Positions 1 to 5,655 of a stretch of 20,881 nucleotides of DNA are shown piece after piece. The first letter of the stretch is position 1. Every line of letters starts with the position of its first letter. Source of the stretch: a virus; the IMG/VR virus record IMGVR_UViG_3300026097_000130, positions 1-20,881 of that record. One strand, written 5' to 3'. A model generated the notes under the pieces. It was given only the letters and a program-made list of their open reading frames with translations, did no database searches and had not been told where the DNA came from. The translations under genes and the position numbers were made by a program.

Positions 1-1075
1 GCTCTGTGGTCTTAAGCCATACACTGCCTGTTGGAGCTGGGCTTGTGTCAGTTGACTTAAACTCTGGAACATTAGTGTGAGGTGCAATAGCAAGGCTAGG
101 TGCTCTGTATGTACCGGCAGTCAAACCTAGCACTGTTAGGGCGTTTTCACTGCCGCCACCGTCTGCAATTATCAGCTCACCGCCAGTTGCAGTACTGTCT
201 ACAAACAGTTCAAGTGTGTTTGTGTCAGTGTTGTGTGCGGCTGTTACACCTGCTCCGTTCATGTCAAAATTGATTTGCGAAGCAATTTGTGAAATTGTAG
301 TGCCGTTTGCAATTGAAACGTCTGTTCCGTTAATCTCAATAATAAATCCGCTAGTGACTGTAGGGTTAGCAACAGTTGATGTAACCGCTGGCCAACTTCT
401 CTTCCACTCATCTGAACCTACTTCTACCCATGAACCGCTTCTGTTCTTGTACCATACACGGTTTTGAGTGTTTGTTGTATCGATGGCGTATTCACCAATT
501 GCACCAACAGCGCCGCTTGGTGCTGACTGTGTTGATGTAGGATCTGCAAGATCGCTGGTTTCAGTGATTACTATAGTATTAACCGTTGAGAAACTTTGTC
601 CTCCTGTGGTTGTAACAGGAGCCGCATTCCACTCTAAGAGTCCGAAGCGTGTGTTCTGTGTATCAAACCAATATGCACCGTCGGCTGGTTCGCCACCTGG
701 AGCATTTGCGCTAGGCTGTAGTTTACCAAGATCAATGTCTGCTCTAACAACAAATACCTGATTGGTAACACCCAGCAATGAATAAGCAGTTTGCAAGCCA
801 TACTCGTTTAGCTCGCCACCGTGAATCATGTTGCCGTTTGAATCTGAATAGAAAGTTGGATCTCCGAATAGGTCTCCGAGGTCCTTTTGACTGGTTAGCA
901 AGAACGGTCTTCCTGCATTTGCTTTTGTAGTTCCCTCTGCAACTCCCGTACCACCAGCGTTCAGCTTGTTCTCTGCTGACGCTACAAATATCATTGGTAC
1001 TGTACCAGGGGCTGCGGGCGTGTAAAAACTTTCATCAATTACATTGACTTCTACACCCGGTGATACTAATGCCAT
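1..1075 (-). CDS. Tail sheath protein, gp18-like (partial, N-terminal part)
   Basis: The contractile sheath subunit surrounds the tail tube and contracts at infection. The reading frame is open from the start to the left edge, giving 358 visible residues, so the C-terminal part is missing; T4 gp18 has about 660. The protein begins MALVSPGVEVNVIDESFYTP, the N-terminus characteristic of sheath proteins of T4-like marine phages. Further sheath-like stretches are LNEYGLQTAYSLLGVTNQVF and the GAYWFDT...GLLEWN segment near residues 125-150. Residues about 243-317 (EINGTDVSI ... GVTAAHN ... ALTVLGLTAG) resemble a Flagellin_IN-type insertion. Two adjacent ATGs (1078 and 1075) are possible starts. I chose 1075 because the AAGGAG box then sits 7 bases upstream and because family members begin MALVSPG. 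A late-type -10 box lies at 1108-1115. The call as sheath is secure; the gp18 numbering is by analogy. Confidence 0.93.
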   Translation of the reverse strand, partial: MALVSPGVEVNVIDESFYTPAAPGTVPMIFVASAENKLNAGGTGVAEGTTKANAGRPFLLTSQKDLGDLFGDPTFYSDSNGNMIHGGELNEYGLQTAYSLLGVTNQVFVVRADIDLGKLQPSANAPGGEPADGAYWFDTQNTRFGLLEWNAAPVTTTGGQSFSTVNTIVITETSDLADPTSTQSAPSGAVGAIGEYAIDTTNTQNRVWYKNRSGSWVEVGSDEWKRSWPAVTSTVANPTVTSGFIIEINGTDVSIANGTTISQIASQINFDMNGAGVTAAHNTDTNTLELFVDSTATGGELIIADGGGSENALTVLGLTAGTYRAPSLAIAPHTNVPEFKSTDTSPAPTGSVWLKTTE

Positions 1076-1082
1076 CATTTTT

Positions 1083-1088
1083 CTCCTT
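1083..1088 (-). promoter_or_regulatory. Ribosome binding site of the sheath gene
   Basis: On the minus strand this reads AAGGAG. It lies 4 bases from the ATG at 1078 and 7 bases from the ATG at 1075. The second spacing is near optimal and supports the MALVSPG start. Confidence 0.7.
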
Positions 1089-1107
1089 AAAGGTTTTAAT
1101 ACTAACG

Positions 1108-1115
1108 TATTTATT
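1108..1115 (-). promoter_or_regulatory. T4-late-like -10 box for the sheath gene
   Basis: The minus strand reads AATAAATA, one base from the T4 late consensus TATAAATA. A transcript would begin near position 1102, giving a leader of about 27 bases with the AAGGAG box inside it. T4 late promoters need no -35 element and none is evident. The assignment is by motif and position; no sigma gene (gp55-like) is visible in the window. Confidence 0.55.
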
Positions 1116-1123
1116 AAGATTTC

Positions 1124-1131
1124 TATAAATC
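1124..1131 (+). promoter_or_regulatory. Possible T4-late-like -10 box for the HNH gene
   Basis: The plus strand reads TATAAATC, seven of eight matching TATAAATA. It sits 8 bases from the opposed sheath promoter box and about 50 bases upstream of the ATG at 1183. A transcript starting near 1137 would include that ATG with a leader of about 45 bases. It is weaker than the neck-gene pair because the eighth base deviates. Confidence 0.4.
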
Positions 1132-1182
1132 TACCTGTTATAACCAGTGGAAAAGGGACCGAAAAGGTGTGCTAAATACAAT

Positions 1183-1521
1183 ATGCGTCCATTATGTGTT
1201 TGTAAACAGCGTCCAGCCGCCGTAAATTACCACAAAGAAGGTAGAACTTACTATCGGAAAAAATGCGAAACCTGCCTAAGACACGGCAAGGTGGGATATG
1301 GAATTCCCCGTTGGCGACAGGCTGGATACGAAAAGAAGGGCTTCTGTGAGAAGTGTGGGTACACATCTAAACACTCAGAACAGTTTGATGTGTACCACAC
1401 CGATGGTGATTTGAACAACTGCTTGCCTCACAATCTCAAAACCATATGCGCAAACTGTCAAAGGATTTTACAGAAAGAAGGCAGTAAATGGAAGCAGGGT
1501 GATTTGATACCTGACTTCTAA
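1183..1521 (+). CDS. Small HNH-type nuclease / zinc-ribbon protein
   Basis: This 112-residue protein has paired cysteines: CxC at 5-7, CxxC at 28-31, CxxC at 55-58 and CxxC at 89-92. Between the last two pairs lies an H-x-D-G-x-x-x-N-N core (H72, D74, N78, N79) followed by N84 and L85. That order, CxxC - H.D....N - NL..xC..C, is the zinc-stabilised HNH fold, so DNA cleavage or binding is plausible. Similar small proteins occur in T4-like marine phages, usually annotated as hypothetical or HNH. An in-frame GTG at 1147 would add 12 residues. I prefer the ATG at 1183, which gives MRPLCVCKQRPA; neither start has a good ribosome binding site. The gene lies between structural genes on the opposite strand and overlaps the convergent next gene by 4 bases (shared CTAA). 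It could be a homing-type enzyme, but it is very short for one. Confidence 0.75.
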   Translation: MRPLCVCKQRPAAVNYHKEGRTYYRKKCETCLRHGKVGYGIPRWRQAGYEKKGFCEKCGYTSKHSEQFDVYHTDGDLNNCLPHNLKTICANCQRILQKEGSKWKQGDLIPDF

Positions 1522-1757
1522 CAGTCGCCGTATTTTTCTAAACGCTCAATTTCTGCGTCAATGTAAAATTTAATTTTCTTAGCATCACGCAGTCGGGGTG
1601 AATGTTCCACTTCGCCGTAACGATACACAGCACGGAATATTTCAGCCATCTGTCCGTTCATGTTCTTGTATGAGATTAAGTCTTGCAGTTCCCTGGGGCT
1701 ATCGGGTAGTTCGTAATAGTTTGCGGTGCTTCCGTCACTTACAGATTTCTTTGCCAT
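1518..1757 (-). CDS. DUF3310-like small protein
   Basis: The product has 79 residues. Its core, from YYELPDSPRELQDLI through MAEIFRAVYRYGE to LRDAKKIKFYIDAEIERL, follows the pattern of the DUF3310 family of phage proteins (GN.iKYl.RaG.k......DL.KA..Yl..ei). Some DUF3310 members are labelled nucleotide-kinase-like, but no nucleotide-binding motif is visible and I assign no function. The ATG at 1757 is supported by an AGGAG box at 1767-1771 with 9-base spacing. The gene has its own strong sigma-70 promoter, unlike its structural neighbours with late-type boxes. It is therefore probably expressed early or constitutively. Family assignment is by pattern only. Confidence 0.72.
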   Translation of the reverse strand: MAKKSVSDGSTANYYELPDSPRELQDLISYKNMNGQMAEIFRAVYRYGEVEHSPRLRDAKKIKFYIDAEIERLEKYGDC

Positions 1758-1780
1758 AATGTTCTTCTCCTATAAGGTAC

Positions 1781-1809
1781 ATTATAACAAGAGTTGTGGA
1801 GGGTGTCAA
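1781..1809 (-). promoter_or_regulatory. Consensus sigma-70 promoter (TTGACA-17-TATAAT)
   Basis: On the minus strand a perfect -35 box, TTGACA (1809-1804), is followed after exactly 17 bases by a perfect -10 box, TATAAT (1786-1781). A TG one base before the -10 adds an extended -10. Transcription would start near 1774, just ahead of the AGGAG box of the DUF3310-like gene. The TGA inside TTGACA is the stop codon of the upstream gp13-like gene, so the promoter overlaps coding sequence. It looks like a promoter for the unmodified host RNA polymerase. Confidence 0.88.
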
Positions 1810-2564
1810 CCGATGGTGAAGCCGTATCCTACGCCGCCCGGCACTTGTGTCTTGACTTCTTCTTCCAGCTTGTCCATTTCGGCTTGTGCTTCTGCTTTGA
1901 GCGCATCACCGTTAAGTGTGCTTCCGCCCTGAGGACCCGCTATAGTTGCAAACTTGCTGCGTGCTTCGCCCAGCATGTATTTGCAACTGGCGAGCGTGTA
2001 ATCCTTAAGCCACTGATTGGCAAGATAGTCACTGATAAGCTCTGAATCCGGACGGTAGTTGTACACATACATCATCAGCGTTTCCTCTGTTCTAGGACGC
2101 TGAAGCAGTGTGAGTTTTTTGGTTGTGCTGTTCCACTTGAACTCAATAAAGCTTCCAAACATTCTGCCTACCAGTTCTTGGTATTGTGAGAACATATCGT
2201 AAGTTGCAATGCCACCTAGATTTGAGCTTGATAACAGATAGGTGTTTGTGTATGCTAGGTTAAAGGGTTCGAAGATGCTTCCGCCGTCTCCTCCGCCTGT
2301 GCGTGATCCCACACTTCTGCGAAACAATTGACGCACTTCCATTACTTCTTTGGGCAAGGTATATTCGTTTTGATCCTCTACCGTGGGCATAAACATATAG
2401 CTTTCTTCCACGGCATTGTCGCTTCTCTGTCTAAACCGTGTCAGTGCTTTGGTTAGTGCTGTTTCGTAGTGTATAGGATCAAGCTCTACATCCACCATAC
2501 CGCCGCCTAGGAATGTGTTTACATAATCGAATATTTCTTGCTTTTGGGTAACTAAATCGCTCAT
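1806..2564 (-). CDS. Neck protein, gp13-like
   Basis: This 252-residue virion protein belongs to a family conserved in T4-like phages. In T4, gp13 and gp14 form the neck that closes the filled head and receives the tail. Visible family hallmarks are FRQRSDNAVEESYMFM near residues 43-58, a VMEVRQLFRRSVG segment near residues 80-92, FNLAYTNTYLLSSSNLGG near 102-119, GRMFGSFIEFKWN near 132-144, and a charged, probably helical C-terminus ending in YGFTIG. The length is somewhat shorter than T4 gp13 (about 310). The ATG at 2564 has a GGAG box 6 bases upstream. It is transcribed away from the gp14-like gene, which in T4 follows gene 13 on the same strand. Structural-protein status is firm; the gp13 equivalence is likely but not proven. 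Confidence 0.78.
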   Translation of the reverse strand: MSDLVTQKQEIFDYVNTFLGGGMVDVELDPIHYETALTKALTRFRQRSDNAVEESYMFMPTVEDQNEYTLPKEVMEVRQLFRRSVGSRTGGGDGGSIFEPFNLAYTNTYLLSSSNLGGIATYDMFSQYQELVGRMFGSFIEFKWNSTTKKLTLLQRPRTEETLMMYVYNYRPDSELISDYLANQWLKDYTLASCKYMLGEARSKFATIAGPQGGSTLNGDALKAEAQAEMDKLEEEVKTQVPGGVGYGFTIG

Positions 2565-2580
2565 ATTGTTCTCCGTATTG

Positions 2581-2588
2581 TATTTATT
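2581..2588 (-). promoter_or_regulatory. T4-late-like -10 box for the gp13-like gene
   Basis: The minus strand reads AATAAATA, one base from TATAAATA. The predicted start point, near 2575, leaves a leader of only about 11 bases, placing GGAG almost at the 5' end. The box is half of an inverted repeat with the opposed plus-strand box. Confidence 0.55.
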
Positions 2589-2594
2589 CGTTAC

Positions 2595-2602
2595 GATAAA
2601 TA
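2595..2602 (+). promoter_or_regulatory. T4-late-like -10 box for the gp14-gp15-Nudix block
   Basis: The plus strand reads GATAAATA, one base from the T4 late consensus. It lies 19 bases upstream of the proposed gp14 start codon. The three plus-strand genes downstream overlap or are spaced by only 10 bases, so one transcript from here could serve all of them. Confidence 0.55.
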
Positions 2603-2614
2603 TGTTTAACCAAT

Positions 2615-2623
2615 AGGAGAACG
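2615..2623 (+). promoter_or_regulatory. Shine-Dalgarno plus abnormal ACG at the gp14-like start
   Basis: AGGAG (2615-2619) is followed after one base by ACG GCT ATT CCT. Relatives of this protein begin MxxPRLSLYKPERGND, so the ACG occupies the expected start position. The one-base spacing is far too short for normal initiation. The divergent gp13 leader reads GGAGAACAATATG. Here GGAGAAC runs straight into GGCT, as if the bases AATAT were lost. Confidence 0.5.
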
Positions 2624-3787
2624 GCTATTCCTCGTCTTAGTTTATACAAGCCCGAACGCGGTAACGATTACGAATTTCTAGACAAGCAAATCGAAGAGAT
2701 GTTTGTGGTAGGTGGTACCGAAATCAATATTCACAAATATCTAGGAAGCAACAATCTATCCGACGATGAAGCTGATGCAGTACAACCACAATACGATGCT
2801 GTGAAAGAAACCAATATTCAAGACTTGCTGTTCCTTGAAAACAGAGACAGAAAGTATGATCCGGATATCTATAAAACCCGCGCCATTTACAACGTGCAAG
2901 ATATAGATTTTGACCTGAGTGCGTTTGGATTGTTCTTGAGCAATGACACGCTGTTTATGACTGTGCACATTCGCAACATTGTGAAAACACTGGGCAGAAA
3001 ACCTCTCAGCGGTGATGTCATAGAACTTCCGCATTTGAAGGACGAATATGCCCTTAATGATTATTCAGTGGCACTAAAGCGTTTCTACGTGATAGAAGAT
3101 GTAAACCGTGCCTCAGAAGGATTCAGCCATACTTGGTATCCGCATCTTTACAGGCTGAAACTGAAACAGATTTACGACGGACAAGAATTCAAAGAAATAC
3201 TGGACTTGCCAGCCGAAGAAGAAAATCCAGGCGGAGACACGCTGAGAGATTTGCTGTCAGTGTACGACAAAGAAATGCAAATCAATGATGCTGTTATCAA
3301 ACAGGGCGAAGCTGAAGCACCCCTCAGCGGATACGAAACAAACCATTTCTACACCGTGACTAGAACAGAAGACGGGCAGGTAGATTTGCGTCCTGCCACG
3401 GATACCGAAGTTGACAGCACAGGTGTAAACACTTCAGAAGTTGTTCCTCCTGCAAGACAGGGTTACACGGGCTATCTGCTCAATTACGGTGACGGTGAAG
3501 CACCCAATGGGGCGGCGTTTGGAAGTGGCATACAGTTTCCACTGGACAACGAACGGGGTGATTATTTCATGCGCACTGACTTTTTGCCCAACAGGCTGTT
3601 TAGATATGACGGCGAGCGTTGGATTAAGGTAGAGGATTCTCTCAGAGAAACACTCACCAATAACAACACCAGAAGCACGCAGAAAGCAGGCTTTATCAAC
3701 AACACCGCTACAAACAGCATAGGCGGTGAGACGGTACCAGAAAGACAAGCTCTAAGCAAAGCTCTTAGACCCAAGGCGGATAATTAA
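2621..3787 (+). CDS. Neck protein, gp14-like (start codon degenerate)
   Basis: This is a T4 gp14-type head-completion/neck protein. From ACG at 2621 it has 388 residues; from the first ATG (2699) it has 362. I prefer the long form because the 26 extra codons (AIPRLSLYKPERGND...) match the conserved N-terminus of the family as I recall it, and there is no ATG, GTG or TTG between. The core follows gp14: NIQDLLFLENRDRKYDPDIY, then FGLFLSNDTLFMTVHIRN, GRKPLSGDVIELPHL, YVIEDVNRASEGFSHTWYPH and RLKLKQIYDGQEF. The C-terminal extension, with GDYFMRTDFLPNRLFRYDG and a terminal ERQALSKALRPKADN, is typical of marine T4-like phages and absent from T4 gp14 (256 residues). The stop codon overlaps the gp15-like start as TAATG. 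If translation really begins at 2699, the protein lacks its conserved N-terminal segment. Confidence 0.85.
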   Translation, partial: TAIPRLSLYKPERGNDYEFLDKQIEEMFVVGGTEINIHKYLGSNNLSDDEADAVQPQYDAVKETNIQDLLFLENRDRKYDPDIYKTRAIYNVQDIDFDLSAFGLFLSNDTLFMTVHIRNIVKTLGRKPLSGDVIELPHLKDEYALNDYSVALKRFYVIEDVNRASEGFSHTWYPHLYRLKLKQIYDGQEFKEILDLPAEEENPGGDTLRDLLSVYDKEMQINDAVIKQGEAEAPLSGYETNHFYTVTRTEDGQVDLRPATDTEVDSTGVNTSEVVPPARQGYTGYLLNYGDGEAPNGAAFGSGIQFPLDNERGDYFMRTDFLPNRLFRYDGERWIKVEDSLRETLTNNNTRSTQKAGFINNTATNSIGGETVPERQALSKALRPKADN

Positions 3788-5208
3788 TGGAATTTTTTTA
3801 CGACGGGCAAATACGCAGATATGTCACGCAGTTAATGAGACTGCTCAGTAACTTTCCTGTGAGATACGGTGATGGCTCCGTCAAAGCTATTCCGGTAGTG
3901 TACGGTGATATTACACGTCAGGTTGCAAACATTATTCGTGACAACTCAGAAAACAAACTGCCCAGCGCACCTAGAATGGCTGTGTATCTCACAGGACTGG
4001 AGCAGGACAGAGATCGCACACAAGATGCCACGTTCATCAACAAGCTGAACATCAAAGAACGTGCTTACGACGAAGATGGTGAAGAGTATCTTAATGTTCA
4101 AGGTAAGAATTATACTGTAGAAAGATTGATGCCAACACCTTATTTGCTTAAGGCAAACGTTGACATATGGACGTCTAATACCGATCAAAAGCTTCAGGTA
4201 ATTGAGCAGATAGGTGTATGGTTTAATCCAACTCTGGAGCTGCAAACAACAGATAATTTTGTGGATTGGACCAGCATTACCACACTGGAATTGGAAAACA
4301 TAAACTGGAGCAACAGAACTATTCCCGTAGGCGTGGACTCAGAAATAGATGTTGCTACATTGAGCTTCAACATTCCTATATACATATCTCCGCCCGCAAA
4401 AGTCAAGAAGCTGGGCGTTATCACAAACATTATTACCAGTATGTTCAATGAAGACATTGGTGACATAGAAACTGGTGTTTCTAGACCCATAACAAACGCA
4501 TACGATGATGCAATATCTCCAGGTGTAACAGAAAATCAATTTGGTAGAAAGTCTGTGACAGAAAGCACAGACCAAATGGCGAACGTAAACTACCTCAATT
4601 ATGGAGCGTACATAGACGGCACAACTGCACAAATTATACACAGAGGTGCAGTGGGCAGTGTTAACTGGAGAGACGTTCTAGAAAGCCTGCCAGGACAGTA
4701 TATTGCGGATATCAGCAGAATATTTTTAGAAAACAAAGATTCAGATGCTGTGGTTACAGGTTCAATCAGTCTTAATCCACTAGATGAAAGCAAGCTCAGC
4801 ATAAACTGGGATTCAGACAGCTTTCCTCAGGACAGCATTATATCAGGTCCTACAGGTGACAAAACCACAATCGACTATATTATTGATCCTCAAAAATTCA
4901 ATCCTACCACAGTAAAGCAGGCAGGCACACGACTGTTGTTGTTGGATGATGTTGGCAACGAACTTGCCACAGAAGGAGCCGCCGCTTGGAAAAACACGGA
5001 CGGTACACGCTTTGTTGCAAGTGCAAATGATATTGTAGAATGGGACGGTGCACAGTGGCACATTGTGTTTGACAGCAGTGAAACTTCTGCAGTGACATAT
5101 GTTACCAATTTGAATACCAGTGTGCAATACCGTTATGCGGACGGTGACTGGCTGTTGAGCATAGACGGCGAGTATCCAGTTGGCACCTGGCGCATCAGCT
5201 TAGATTAA
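3787..5208 (+). CDS. Tail sheath stabilizer / completion protein, gp15-like
   Basis: In T4, gp15 caps the tail tube and sheath and joins the tail to the neck. The first 230 or so residues match that family: FFYDGQIRRYVTQLMRLLSN at the N-terminus (T4 has YFYNSSFRRY...), then MAVYLTGLEQDRDR, a YTVERLMPTPYLLKANVDIW segment, QVIEQIGVWFNPTLEL and a closing SFNIPIYISPPAKVKKLG strand. The whole protein is 473 residues, against about 272 in T4. Residues about 235-473 form an extension containing two tryptophan-centred segments (IVEWDGAQWHIVF and RYADGDWLLSIDGEYPVGTW). The ATG shares its A with the gp14 stop codon (TAATG), implying translational coupling. A weak AAGGCGG precedes it. Confidence 0.88.
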   Translation: MEFFYDGQIRRYVTQLMRLLSNFPVRYGDGSVKAIPVVYGDITRQVANIIRDNSENKLPSAPRMAVYLTGLEQDRDRTQDATFINKLNIKERAYDEDGEEYLNVQGKNYTVERLMPTPYLLKANVDIWTSNTDQKLQVIEQIGVWFNPTLELQTTDNFVDWTSITTLELENINWSNRTIPVGVDSEIDVATLSFNIPIYISPPAKVKKLGVITNIITSMFNEDIGDIETGVSRPITNAYDDAISPGVTENQFGRKSVTESTDQMANVNYLNYGAYIDGTTAQIIHRGAVGSVNWRDVLESLPGQYIADISRIFLENKDSDAVVTGSISLNPLDESKLSINWDSDSFPQDSIISGPTGDKTTIDYIIDPQKFNPTTVKQAGTRLLLLDDVGNELATEGAAAWKNTDGTRFVASANDIVEWDGAQWHIVFDSSETSAVTYVTNLNTSVQYRYADGDWLLSIDGEYPVGTWRISLD

Positions 5209-5218
5209 TAATTACTGT

Positions 5219-5653
5219 ATGAGCGAGCTAATTGTGTGCAGTGGCGCACTGTTTTATACCCTTGATACTAGGCGATTTCTAATGCTGTATAGAAAAAACG
5301 GCAAGCGCAGTAACCAATGGGGACTTGTGGGCGGTACTAACAAAGAGTCAGAAACTCCCTGGGAAGGGCTTCAAAGAGAAATCACAGAAGAAATAGGCGA
5401 GCTTCCTGAGATTGTGAAAACAATTCCTTTAGAAACATTTATTTCCAGCGATGAAAAGTTTCAATTTCACACTTATCTCTGTCTTATTGGAGAAGAATTT
5501 ATTCCTTTGCTAAACTCAGAACACGACGGATATGCCTGGGTAGGGATGAATAATTGGCCTAAGCCTTTGCATCAGGGTTTGCGCAATACTCTCAATGCAA
5601 AGACTAACAAAATAAAGCTGGCAACCATAGAAGAAATGGCTGATTTATTTTAG
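5219..5653 (+). CDS. Nudix hydrolase
   Basis: Nudix enzymes hydrolyse nucleoside diphosphates linked to another moiety, using divalent metal bound by glutamates of the Nudix box. The 144-residue protein has a complete box: G39-x5-E45-x7-R53-E54-x2-E57-E58-x-G60, with E54, E57 and E58 as likely metal ligands. The only deviation is E61 where a bulky hydrophobic residue is usual, with L62 next. Length and fold pattern (beta strand, GLVGGT loop, box helix, later YAWVGMNNWPKPLHQGLRNT) fit a single-domain Nudix protein. The substrate cannot be read from the sequence. It starts 10 bases after the gp15-like gene without a clear ribosome binding site, so it probably depends on readthrough or coupling. 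It is the only evident metabolic enzyme in this structural block. Confidence 0.93.
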   Translation: MSELIVCSGALFYTLDTRRFLMLYRKNGKRSNQWGLVGGTNKESETPWEGLQREITEEIGELPEIVKTIPLETFISSDEKFQFHTYLCLIGEEFIPLLNSEHDGYAWVGMNNWPKPLHQGLRNTLNAKTNKIKLATIEEMADLF

Positions 5654-5655
5654 AC

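Noticed and set aside
216-761. Two plus-strand frames at the left end.
   Set aside because: The minus strand here encodes an unmistakable tail sheath; these are its shadows.
1147-1182. GTG at 1147 as the start of the HNH gene.
   Set aside because: It has no ribosome binding site and would begin only about 10 bases after a transcript start from the candidate promoter; ATG 1183 gives a family-like N-terminus. The choice is not certain.
1172-1366. A 64-codon minus-strand frame over the HNH gene.
   Set aside because: It is antisense to a gene with clear zinc-binding and HNH residues and has no recognisable content.
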